A stretch of DNA of 44,162 bases. It comes from an uncultured Verrucomicrobia subdivision 3 bacterium. Lineage in GTDB: Bacteria; Verrucomicrobiota; Verrucomicrobiia; Limisphaerales; UBA11358. The stretch is from positions 1 through 44,162 of the forward strand of contig CAIQKM010000160.1 of NCBI GenBank assembly GCA_903872345.1, written 5' to 3'. A program made the translations under genes and the position numbers. This document shows, one piece after another, positions 26,322 to 33,923 of this stretch. The first letter of the stretch is position 1, and each line of letters opens with the position of its first letter. The notes under the pieces were generated by a model. The model made no database searches, was not told the DNA's origin, and saw only the letters and a list, made by a program, of their open reading frames with translations.

Positions 26322-26645
26322 ATGGAAGCCAAACCAGACTATAACAAATTATCAGCAGCATTTGCTGAAGATTTTCTACGAAACTGGAAGAAGGAGGAGG
26401 AAGTTCGGGCTACTCTTTTTTTAGACGACCAACCTTTTGCCACTGGGACAGTAGCGATTGCACAAGAACTTGTTAAATTCCGGCCGAAACAGCCAAAGCA
26501 ATTGGATGATGTTCTACATAATGTAATAAGTCTGAAAATAGGCATGAATGAGAAGCAATATTTTCTAAAGCACTCACGATTTTTATTAGAAATCAGTTCT
26601 GAAAGTTGTTGGTGTTTTAGTTGCGCGGAAAATGACGATTTGTAA
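26322..26645 (+). CDS. Hypothetical protein, 107 residues
   Basis: A small, charged, soluble-looking protein (MEAKPDYNKLSAAFAEDFLR...) with no recognised domain, signal or membrane segment. It begins three bases after the lipoprotein stop and shares its AT-rich composition, so the two likely arrived and are expressed together. Two cysteines near the end (CWCFSC) could bind metal, but the spacing is not a known ribbon. Whether it is a true gene rests mainly on its position. Confidence 0.5.
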   Translation: MEAKPDYNKLSAAFAEDFLRNWKKEEEVRATLFLDDQPFATGTVAIAQELVKFRPKQPKQLDDVLHNVISLKIGMNEKQYFLKHSRFLLEISSESCWCFSCAENDDL

Positions 26646-26931
26646 AATGTGACCATGTGTTTCAACAATCCGGAGCCTGCCGTCGGAGCTTCGGTTGCAA
26701 GCCAAGCCACGAGTCGAGAGATCGCCGGTTTCACTGCGCCTGACGAGTTTGCAGCGCGTTTTGGTTCCGGCTGGACACCATTTCACAATTGGCAGAAAGA
26801 TGTATTTTTTACCAAAGGATCGAAATGACAGGAGTACTGTGAAGTGTCATCTCATCCCTTTGCTGGTTGTAGCTTCGGTTGCAATCTGAGCAGCGAGCCG
26901 ATGTTAGCCTAGCTCTCCCCCCATCATCCCC
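26646..26931. other. Intergenic stretch with a direct repeat
   Basis: No supported gene. 'AGCTTCGGTTGCAA' occurs at about 26687 and again at about 26872 in the same orientation, 185 bases apart, each followed by related 'AGC.ACGAG/AGCGAG' sequence. The pair could be the ends of a small decayed insertion. A 64-codon open frame here has no supporting feature. Confidence 0.45.
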
Positions 26932-27174
26932 ATGTTTCTCTTTGAACCATTAAAAGACAATAAACTGTGGCGGCGGGTGCTTTCCGTGGTATTCGGCGTC
27001 GGCTTCGTCGCCTGGGGATTGGTGTCCATTTACCTCGGGCACATCACCGCTTTCCGGCATATCAACCTGACCTTTTATCGGACGCGCGATCCCTTCGCTT
27101 TTTGGCTCGTGGTGCTGCTGGTGCTTTATCTGGGCGTGGGTTGCATTTATCGCGGCATCCGAGGCAAGAGCTGA
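26932..27174 (+). CDS. Small two-helix membrane protein
   Basis: An 80-residue protein with two hydrophobic segments ('VLSVVFGVGFVAWGLVSIYL' and 'FAFWLVVLLVLYLGVGCIY') joined by a polar loop and ending in a basic tail (RGIRGKS). It has no family I recognise. The coding composition matches the GC-rich chromosome rather than the AT-rich pair upstream, and it stands alone before a repeat region. Probably real, function unknown. Confidence 0.6.
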   Translation: MFLFEPLKDNKLWRRVLSVVFGVGFVAWGLVSIYLGHITAFRHINLTFYRTRDPFAFWLVVLLVLYLGVGCIYRGIRGKS

Positions 27175-27415
27175 TGCTGCCGAATACCAACCGGACGCCA
27201 AAGGCGACCGCCGCCTTCGGCGAATCCCAAGGGGATTCCGACCCAAAGCCCAGCGGTTGCGAGTCCGCGAGCTACCCTGGGTACGCCGCCGCCGGCCGCC
27301 CTCAACCGCAACGCGGTTGCGGCCCCAACCCTATGCCGCCATTTTCCATCGGACACATCTGCCACTGCCCCGCAAATCCAGAGCCGTGACCTCGTCAAAA
27401 CCGCTCGCCGGCCGG

Positions 27416-27500
27416 GTTCTCCCCCTTCTCCGCCATTGGTAAATGGGGGAGAGGGACGGGGTGAGGTGGCGCTCATCTCATTAGACTCGGGGCATTGTCA
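27416..27500 (+). repeat. Dispersed hairpin repeat C, copy 2
   Basis: Nearly identical to 24957-25043 including the 'CGCCATTGGTAAATGGGGGA' hairpin and 'GTGAGGTGGCGCTCATCT' tail, in the same orientation 2.46 kb apart. Confidence 0.85.
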
Positions 27501-27532
27501 GACTGCGTCCCTAAAATCCCGCCGCCCCCCAT

Positions 27533-27559
27533 TTGACATTTCCCAATCCGTGCTATATT
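27533..27559 (+). promoter_or_regulatory. Promoter of leader L1 (extended -10)
   Basis: TTGACA at 27533-27538 and TATATT at 27554-27559 with a 15-base spacer; 'TGC' just before TATATT makes an extended -10 (TGnTATATT), which tolerates the short spacer. The same pair with the same spacing occurs at 43422-43448 on the other strand. Confidence 0.65.
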
Positions 27560-27570
27560 ACCCGGTTGGA

Positions 27571-27587
27571 AGTTTACATGGTAAACT
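27571..27587. promoter_or_regulatory. Operator-like palindrome AGTTTACATGGTAAACT
   Basis: A 17-bp near-perfect palindrome starting 11 bases after the -10 element. This is a position where a bound repressor would block transcription. The matching site in leader L2 is at 43393-43409. The regulator is unknown and none of the window's genes is an obvious candidate. Confidence 0.6.
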
Positions 27588-28344
27588 CACCGTCACGGCC
27601 AAACTCGCGCCCGCCCGCCCCTGTGGAGTGCGGCGGCATGACGCCGCTTTGGAACTGGGAGACATGTCTCCCAGTGGATCGCGCGGCCATGTCCGCCCGG
27701 GGTGGGGACGGCCCCGTCCCCACGTTCCTAAGTATTGGGCACGTGCCCATCCGCCAGGACCAAGCCAAACCCCCCGGCAATCAAACCAAATCAATCCAAA
27801 TCAAACCTCCCCGCCCCGTTCGCGTGTTTCGCGTATTTCGCGGTTACCGCCCCCGATCTCCGAAGCTCGAAATCCGTGCCCGAATCCACCCCCAATCAAG
27901 GCAAAAAACCCTGTAATCGTGCCTAATCAAGCCTCATCAAGGCAAACGCCCAATTCCCGGAGCGCGCCCGTCCTCGGGCGCAGCAACGTCCGAACCCGCC
28001 GGCCGCTCCGCTCCGTTTGCCGCCCCGCGCGATGCCGCCCCCATCTGCGTTCATCTGCGTTCATCCGCGGTTCAACCTCCCCCGTTCGCGTGTTTCGCGT
28101 ATTTCGCGGTCATCGCCCCCCCGAGCTCCGAACCCCAAAATCCGTGCCCGAATCCACCCCCAATCAAGGCAGAAAACCCCTGTAATCGTGCCTAATCAAG
28201 GCTCATCAAGGCAAACGCCCAATTTTCGGAGCGCGCCCGTCCTCGGGCGCAGCAACGGCCAAACCCGCCGGCCGATCCGCTCCGTTTGCCGCCCCGCGCG
28301 ATGCCGCCCCCATCTGCGTTCATCTGCGGTTCAACCTCCCCCTT
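27588..28344 (+). repeat. Leader block L1 with conserved hairpins and ~266-bp tandem repeat
   Basis: After the palindrome come 'CACCGTCACGG', a hairpin 'GCGGCGGCATGACGCCGC' (27630-27647) and a perfect 20-bp palindrome CTGGGAGACATGTCTCCCAG (27655-27674), all also in L2. From 27818 a unit opening 'GTTCGCGTGTTTCGCGTATT' repeats at 28084 (period 266); the second copy ends near 28344. The unit contains 'AATCAAGGCA', 'CGGAGCGCGCCCGTCCTCGG' and 'CATCTGCGTTCATC' segments. The block ends ~100 bases before the oxidoreductase ATG. Confidence 0.8.
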
Positions 28345-28444
28345 CAAATCAAAGTTCTTAGATTTGTGCCATTCCCCCCGCTGCAAACAACTTATCCAAA
28401 AAAAAGCTCGCCGCCTGCTGTGCGGCTTTGTAATCATCCGTATT

Positions 28445-29938
28445 ATGCCAAACCGTAAACCCCATCAATTGAATCGGCGCAAGTTCATCCAAGCCGCCGC
28501 CTTGACCACCGGTGCGGTGGCCTTTGGCGTCCCCACCCTCGTGCGGGCTCAAAACCTCAACAGCAAACTGAACATCGCGGCGATTGGCGCCGGCGGCAAA
28601 GGCGCCAGCGATACAGATTGTTGCAACAGCGAAAACATCGTGGCGTTGTGCGATGTGGACAGCTCCCATTGCGCCGGTCAGATCAAGAAGTACCCCGACT
28701 CGAAGTTTTACCAGGATTACCGCAAGTTGCTCGATGAAATGGGCAAGGGCATTGACGCGGTAACGGTTTCCACCCCCGACCATTTTCACGCCATCGCCGC
28801 CTCGGCGGCCATGCGGATGGGCAAACACGTTTATTGCCAGAAGCCGCTCACCCAGACGATTTACGAAGCGCGCTACCTGCGCAACCTCGCCCATGAATCC
28901 GGCGTCGTCACCCAGATGGGCAACCAAGGCAGTTCGGCCGACGGTTTGCGCCGCGCGGTGGAAGTGATCCAGAGCGGTGTGATCGGCCAGGTCAGCCAGG
29001 TGCATATTTGGACCAACCGCCCCATCTGGCCGCAGGGCATGGGCCGTCCCGAAGGGGAAGATGCCGTGCCGGCGACGCTCGATTGGAATCAATGGCTCGG
29101 ACCGGCCAAGGTGCGGCCTTACAAGCACGGGGTGTACAATCCCTTTGCCTGGCGCGGCTGGCTCGATTTTGGCACCGGCGCCCTTGGCGACATGGCCTGC
29201 CACACGGTCAACATGCCCTTCCGCGGCCTGGCCCTCGGCTATCCCACGGAAATCGAGGCGCAACCGCTGTTCCCCATGAACCAGGAGTCCTATCCCATCG
29301 GCTCGAAGATCCGGTTTGAATTCCCCGCCCGCTCGCTCCAAATTCCGGCGGCACATGCCGGCTTCTTTCACCGCCACGACACTGTGAAGTTTGCTCCTAC
29401 GACGCTCTGGTGGTATGACGGCGGCCAGCCGCTTGCCGACAATCCCACGAGCCATGACGGCAGCAACAAGCCGCCGCGCGACCTCACGGCGGACATTGAA
29501 GAGATGCTCGGCGAAGTGCCCGGCAGCGCGTGCCTGCTGATTGGCGACAAGGGCAAAATCTTTTCCCCGGACGACTACGGCGAACAGTTTTTCATCAAAT
29601 TGAACGATGAAAAGAAGTTCACCCATTACACCAAACACCCGGCCGTGGCGACCGTCCGCCAATGGGTGCCGCGCAATCCGTTCAGCACCGTCAAGATGGA
29701 TGCCGACCGCCGGCACCACCAGGAATGGATCAAGGCCATCAAGGAAAACAAGCCGGAGAACTGCTACTCCCGCATTGCCGTGGGCGCGCAGCTCACCGAA
29801 ATCATGCTGCTCGGCTGCGTCTCCCTGCGCGTGGGCAAGAAACTGGAATGGGACGGCCCGAACATGGTGGCCACCAACGCCCCCGAGGCCGCCCAATTCA
29901 TCAAACGCGACAACCGCAGCGGCTTCGCGCTCTCCTGA
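28445..29938 (+). CDS. Tat-exported Gfo/Idh/MocA-family oxidoreductase
   Basis: A 497-residue oxidoreductase with Tat signal 'NRRKFIQAAALTTGAVAFG' and mature start near 'VRAQN'. The Rossmann motif is 'LNIAAIGAGGKGAS', followed by 'ALCDVD', 'VSTPDHFHAIAASAAM' and the family 'CQKPLTQTIYEAR' (EKP variant with Gln before the catalytic lysine). The C-terminal domain includes 'DFGTGALGDMACHTVNMPF'. It is likely an exported NAD(P)-dependent sugar or cyclitol oxidoreductase; the substrate is unknown. ATG 28445 gives a proper signal; the open frame upstream belongs to the leader repeats. A second Gfo/Idh/MocA gene follows after three bases. Confidence 0.92.
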   Translation: MPNRKPHQLNRRKFIQAAALTTGAVAFGVPTLVRAQNLNSKLNIAAIGAGGKGASDTDCCNSENIVALCDVDSSHCAGQIKKYPDSKFYQDYRKLLDEMGKGIDAVTVSTPDHFHAIAASAAMRMGKHVYCQKPLTQTIYEARYLRNLAHESGVVTQMGNQGSSADGLRRAVEVIQSGVIGQVSQVHIWTNRPIWPQGMGRPEGEDAVPATLDWNQWLGPAKVRPYKHGVYNPFAWRGWLDFGTGALGDMACHTVNMPFRGLALGYPTEIEAQPLFPMNQESYPIGSKIRFEFPARSLQIPAAHAGFFHRHDTVKFAPTTLWWYDGGQPLADNPTSHDGSNKPPRDLTADIEEMLGEVPGSACLLIGDKGKIFSPDDYGEQFFIKLNDEKKFTHYTKHPAVATVRQWVPRNPFSTVKMDADRRHHQEWIKAIKENKPENCYSRIAVGAQLTEIMLLGCVSLRVGKKLEWDGPNMVATNAPEAAQFIKRDNRSGFALS

Positions 29939-29941
29939 ACA

Positions 29942-31036
29942 ATGAAGACTGATTTTTCCCGTCGCGAATTCATCGCGGCTGCCGGGGTGGTTACCCTGGC
30001 GGCCGCCGCTTTGCCGGCGTGGGCGCAGGACGCGAAGAAAATCACCGTCGCCTTCGTGGGCGTGGCCCACATCCACACACCCGGCTATCTGGACATCTGC
30101 AAGAAACGCCCGGATGTCGTCGTCAAATACGTCTGGGATCACGACGCCGAACGCGCCGCCCGCCGGGCGAAGGAAGTGAACGCGCAACCGGTGTCCGACC
30201 TGAATGTAATTTGGTCGGATCCCGAAGTCGCCGCCATTGTGGTGCTCTCCGAGACCACCCGGCATCATGACCTCGTGCTCGCCGCTGCGAAAGCCGGCAA
30301 GCACATGTTCGTGGAAAAGCCGCTCGGCATCACCAGTGATGAAAGCGTGGCCATGGCCGACGCCATCGAGAAGTCCGGCCTGCTGTTCACCACCGGTTAT
30401 TTCTCCCGGGCCGATCCGAAGAATATCTTCCTGAAGAACGAAATTGCCGCCGGCAATTTCGGCACCATCACGCGCGTCCGCGCCTCCAACTGCCACAACG
30501 GTTCGCTCGGCGGCTGGTTCGACACCGAATGGCGCTGGATGGCCGACCCGAAAATCTCCGGTGTCGGCGCCTTCGGCGATCTCGGCACCCACAAGCTCGA
30601 CATCCTCATGTGGATGCTGGGCGACATCGACTCCGTGACCGCCGCCATCCAGCCCGTGACCCATCGTTACGGCGATTGTGATGAAACCGGCGAAGCGTTG
30701 ATCAAGTTCAAGAGCGGCATCATTGGCACCCTCGCCGCCGGCTGGGTGGACATTGACGACCCGGTCAAACTGCTCATCAGCGGCACCCAAGGTCATGCCG
30801 TGGTCTATAACGATCAGTTGTATTATCGCAGCGAGAAGGTGGAAGCCAGCGACAGTCGCAAGCCCGTGAAGAATCTGCCCGTCGCGCCCAAGGTGCCGAT
30901 GAACCAGTTTCTGGACTCCGTCGCCGGGGCCAAAGGCGAACCGCTGGTAACCCCGCGCGAAGCCGCCGCCCGCGTGACCGCCATGCAGGCAATCTACGAA
31001 GGCGCCAAGGGCAATAAGTGGGTAAAGGTGGGCTGA
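29942..31036 (+). CDS. Tat-exported Gfo/Idh/MocA-family oxidoreductase
   Basis: A 364-residue protein with Tat signal 'SRREFIAAAGVVTLAAAALP', cleaved near 'AWAQD'. Motifs: 'ITVAFVGVAHIHTPGY' (a modified Rossmann turn in which His-Ile-His replaces the usual Gly-rich turn), 'YVWDHD', 'MFVEKPLGIT' with the EKP lysine, and 'GVGAFGDLGTHKLDILMWMLG'. It begins three bases after the preceding oxidoreductase gene, so the two share a transcript and probably act on one substrate in series. The altered dinucleotide loop raises doubt about its cofactor. Confidence 0.92.
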   Translation: MKTDFSRREFIAAAGVVTLAAAALPAWAQDAKKITVAFVGVAHIHTPGYLDICKKRPDVVVKYVWDHDAERAARRAKEVNAQPVSDLNVIWSDPEVAAIVVLSETTRHHDLVLAAAKAGKHMFVEKPLGITSDESVAMADAIEKSGLLFTTGYFSRADPKNIFLKNEIAAGNFGTITRVRASNCHNGSLGGWFDTEWRWMADPKISGVGAFGDLGTHKLDILMWMLGDIDSVTAAIQPVTHRYGDCDETGEALIKFKSGIIGTLAAGWVDIDDPVKLLISGTQGHAVVYNDQLYYRSEKVEASDSRKPVKNLPVAPKVPMNQFLDSVAGAKGEPLVTPREAAARVTAMQAIYEGAKGNKWVKVG

Positions 31037-31100
31037 ATGTCGGCAGATACGACTTGATGTCCGGGCACAACTCCGCTTTAGTGAGGGCAGGCCAAAAGCC

Positions 31101-32435
31101 ATGACGACTACCGTTCTGCCCATATCGAAACTGTTTCAGGCATGCGAACCGAATGAATCCATTTCACCGGTGGATCCACGGTATGTGGATTTTGATAAGG
31201 CGCGCGGTGATAGTCCGGCACCTTCCCATGCGCGCAGTCTGCGCCGGGCTGATCCGGCCAAGCCGGAAATTAAATTGCTCGCCGGCCACCGTGGCATTGG
31301 CAAGTCCAGCGAGTTACTGCGGCTCAAAAAGCTTCTGGAAGACCCGGCTACTCCAGAGAACCCCTACGCGCCATTCAAAGTTATTTTCTTTGATGTTAAC
31401 GATTCGCTGGATGTCAACGATCTGGATTTCCCGGACTTGCTGGTATTGATTGCCGGTGAAGTTCAACGCCAACTGAAAGAGGCGGGAATTCCTGGCTTTA
31501 CCGAAACGACCGCTTATTTTCAAAGGGTTTGGGACGATTTGGTAAAGACCTTGGGAAGCAATGTGGAATTAAAGGGAGCCGATGTAGAGGTGCCTTTTGG
31601 TAAATTGGCGGTGGAATTCAAGAACCGCCCCACCGCCCGTAATTTATTGCGCGAAGCGGTCGAAAAAAATAACACCAGCATTTTGGCGGCGGTAAATGAT
31701 TTGCTGGTGCAAGCCAATGTAGTGCTCCGCAAAGACGGTCACTTTAGCGGGCTGGTTTTGTTGGTTGACGGTCTCGATAAGATTCCACTCCGTTCCTTGG
31801 AGGAAGGTAAAAGCAACACGCATGTTCGGCTGTTTTGTTCGCGGGGCGAACAACTGGCCAGCTTGAAAGCGCATACGGTTTATACCGTTCCGATTTCGCT
31901 CATTTATTCTCCGCGCGGCGCGGAACTTGCCCAGACCTTTGGAGCCCATCAGATTCCCATGCCCATGATTTGTCTCCGGGGTAAAAACAAGTCTGAGCCA
32001 ATCCCCACCACCCCAGGGATGGAGAAAATGTGGGAAATGCTGGAACGGCGTTGCACCGTGGCCGGACTAAATATTAAAGACGTGTTTGACCGGCCCGAAA
32101 CCGGTCATTATCTGTGTCAAATGACCGGCGGACACCCTCGACATCTGATGATGTTTATGCAGGCCGCCATCAACAACGTTGACAAGTTGCCCATCCGGCA
32201 GGCGGACGCCCAAAAAGCGGTGAACAACTATGCCAACAGCCTGCTGCGTGAAATCCCGGATGACTTCTGGCCGTTGCTGCGGCATTTTGAGGCTCCGCAG
32301 ACCTACATCCCCAAGGATGAAAAGCATCAGCAGATGCTGTTTTATCTGCATGTGTTTGAATACATGAATGGCGAGCCTTGGTATGAAGTGAACCCCGTAA
32401 TCCGTGACCTCCACAAATTTAAACAGCACGGTTGA
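31101..32435 (+). CDS. P-loop NTPase (AAA/STAND-like) of unknown function
   Basis: A 444-residue soluble protein. Walker A 'GHRGIGKS' is at residues 62-69 and Walker B 'LVLLVDGLD' at 218-226, with a probable sensor region near 'TVYTVPISLIY'. The C-terminal third ('GHPRHLMMFMQAAINNVDKL' through 'EYMNGEPWYEVNPVIRDL') looks like the helical lid and winged-helix parts of STAND/AAA NTPases. No membrane segment or nuclease motif is seen. The partner gene begins inside its last 32 bases, so the two are translated together. It follows two oxidoreductase genes by 64 bases but has no metabolic link to them. A signalling or conflict role is possible but unproven. Confidence 0.82.
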   Translation: MTTTVLPISKLFQACEPNESISPVDPRYVDFDKARGDSPAPSHARSLRRADPAKPEIKLLAGHRGIGKSSELLRLKKLLEDPATPENPYAPFKVIFFDVNDSLDVNDLDFPDLLVLIAGEVQRQLKEAGIPGFTETTAYFQRVWDDLVKTLGSNVELKGADVEVPFGKLAVEFKNRPTARNLLREAVEKNNTSILAAVNDLLVQANVVLRKDGHFSGLVLLVDGLDKIPLRSLEEGKSNTHVRLFCSRGEQLASLKAHTVYTVPISLIYSPRGAELAQTFGAHQIPMPMICLRGKNKSEPIPTTPGMEKMWEMLERRCTVAGLNIKDVFDRPETGHYLCQMTGGHPRHLMMFMQAAINNVDKLPIRQADAQKAVNNYANSLLREIPDDFWPLLRHFEAPQTYIPKDEKHQQMLFYLHVFEYMNGEPWYEVNPVIRDLHKFKQHG

Positions 32436-33921
32436 AGCGGGCCCGCTGGCGGAGGCGCTGCGTTCACTCCGGCGCGGGTTGGCACGAGCCACCGGTTTTG
32501 CCCTGTTTGTAGGCGTGGTGAAAACCCCGGCACAATCCCACCGAATCATCAAACTGCTGGCGGAAACGATGCCGGGCACGCTGTTTCAAACGTTCACGAT
32601 TCAGCCGGACACGACGGATATTCTGGCGGGCATTCAACGGCAGTTTGGCGGCGATATTTCCGGGCCGGTCATGATTGTGGGGCTGGAAAACGCCCTTTCA
32701 TCCGATATCCCCAACCCGCCCATTTTGCATGCCTTGAACCTGCGCCGGCCCGACTGGCCAGCCTTGGTTCCCCAACCGGTGGTTCTCTGGGTAACCGAGT
32801 TCTGGCTGGGCGAACTGGCCCGTTCCGCACCAGACTTCCTGGACTGGCGCAGTGATACTTTGCATTTTCCCGATCTTGAGCCGGGGCAATTGGAAATTTT
32901 GGACGCGGCAACGTGGGATGGTGGTGCGGATACCAAAATGCCGAGGGCAGCCAGGATGGAGCGAATCAAGGAGTTGGAATCATTGATTGCTACCAATGAA
33001 CATAATCAGGACGCTTTTATCCGCTCAACAGTGGCCGGGTGGATGAATGAATTAGGACTGCATTTGGTGTTATTGGGAAAGCGGCGTGAAGCGCTTCAGT
33101 ATTTCCAAAAGATACTCTCGATTGGTAAAGAACTTGGGAATAAAACGATTGAATTCATAGGGTTAGGAAATATTGCGGGTGTTTATTGCAGGTTGGGTGA
33201 TTTGCGACAAGCAGCCTTGGTTTTGAAACAAGCGCTTGATATTGGCGCGCAGATAAATCACAAGAAAGCCAAAATTAATGGGCTTATTAATTTGGCTGTG
33301 ATTAGTCTTCGTTTAGGTGACCTGAAAAAAGGAATTGAGCTTTGTGAGCAAGCATTGCTTGTTGCCCGGGAAATGTGTGATCGTAACGCGGAAAGTTCTG
33401 TACTAGCCAATCTTGGAATAGCCTATGAAAACTCAGGTGACTTGCAAAAGGCGAAGGAGTTGTACGAACAATCATTAACGTTACGGCAATTAACAGGAGA
33501 TCGAGAGGGGGAATCCGGTTGTCTGGGAAACCTTGGTAACATCTACATTCGACTGGGGGCAACCAGCAAAGCTTTGCAATTTTATGAACGGGCATTGAAT
33601 ATTGCCCAAGAGATTGGAGATCGAAGAGGCCAAGGGAATTCACTTGGCAACATAGGCATGGCTTATCAAGCGTTGGGCGATGCAAAAAAAGCAATTGAAT
33701 TACTCGATGAGAGCCTGGCAATACGCGTTGAAATTGATGATCGAAGGGGTGAGGGAATTGTTCAATTTAATTACGCTTCGGTTTTACACAGCATGGGCTT
33801 GCTTGATCAAGCCATCACACGCGCTGAGGTGGCGCTGAATATTTTGGAACAATTGGAAGATCCCAATGTCTCAAAAGTCCGCGCCGCCCTTGCGGAATGG
33901 CGTAAAAAAACGGCTGCTTAA
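32404..33921 (+). CDS. TPR-repeat protein partner of the P-loop NTPase
   Basis: A 505-residue protein. Residues 1-185 look like a degenerate NTPase-related domain without a Walker A motif; 'PVVLWVTEFWLGELARSAPD' (125-144) and 'FLDWRSDTLHF' resemble a segment I recall from NTPase-TPR signalling proteins. Residues ~205-500 are about seven or eight tetratricopeptide repeats of the LGN type ('LGNLGNIYIRLGATSKALQFYE', in part), a protein-binding scaffold. Start is GTG 32404, overlapping the NTPase gene by 32 bases. The TPR part is markedly AT-richer than neighbouring genes. Together with the NTPase it forms a compact two-gene module of unknown purpose. Confidence 0.85.
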   Translation: MTSTNLNSTVEAGPLAEALRSLRRGLARATGFALFVGVVKTPAQSHRIIKLLAETMPGTLFQTFTIQPDTTDILAGIQRQFGGDISGPVMIVGLENALSSDIPNPPILHALNLRRPDWPALVPQPVVLWVTEFWLGELARSAPDFLDWRSDTLHFPDLEPGQLEILDAATWDGGADTKMPRAARMERIKELESLIATNEHNQDAFIRSTVAGWMNELGLHLVLLGKRREALQYFQKILSIGKELGNKTIEFIGLGNIAGVYCRLGDLRQAALVLKQALDIGAQINHKKAKINGLINLAVISLRLGDLKKGIELCEQALLVAREMCDRNAESSVLANLGIAYENSGDLQKAKELYEQSLTLRQLTGDREGESGCLGNLGNIYIRLGATSKALQFYERALNIAQEIGDRRGQGNSLGNIGMAYQALGDAKKAIELLDESLAIRVEIDDRRGEGIVQFNYASVLHSMGLLDQAITRAEVALNILEQLEDPNVSKVRAALAEWRKKTAA

Positions 33922-33923
33922 AA

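Larger units (their letters stand above)
27175..28444. other. 1.27-kb gene-free region with repeats and leader block L1
   Basis: Holds a GC-rich palindromic block (27185-27345, with 'CCAAGGGGATTCCGACCC' and 'AACCGCAACGCGGTTGCGG'), repeat C copy 2 (27416-27500), and leader block L1 (27533-28344) with a promoter, an operator-like palindrome and a tandem ~266-bp duplication. Open reading frames across it read the repeats in all frames and are not credible genes. Confidence 0.7.

Noticed and set aside
26695..26889. 64-codon open frame
   Set aside because: No recognisable domain, lies in a stretch with direct repeats, and no support from neighbours.
27818..28344. CRISPR array
   Set aside because: There are only two ~266-bp units with no short repeats and spacers, and no cas genes are nearby.
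27436..28361. Overlapping frames across the repeat block upstream of the oxidoreductase gene
   Set aside because: The translations (for example RVSRISR and FRVFRG) simply read the repeats and differ by frame; no conserved protein is recognised.
28358..31123. Open frame of 921 codons antisense to the two oxidoreductase genes
   Set aside because: It mirrors two clear Gfo/Idh/MocA genes and has shadow composition (His/Ala/Gly-rich) without domains or a signal. Similar long antisense frames at 39195-41525 and 22872-24911 were dropped for the same reason.
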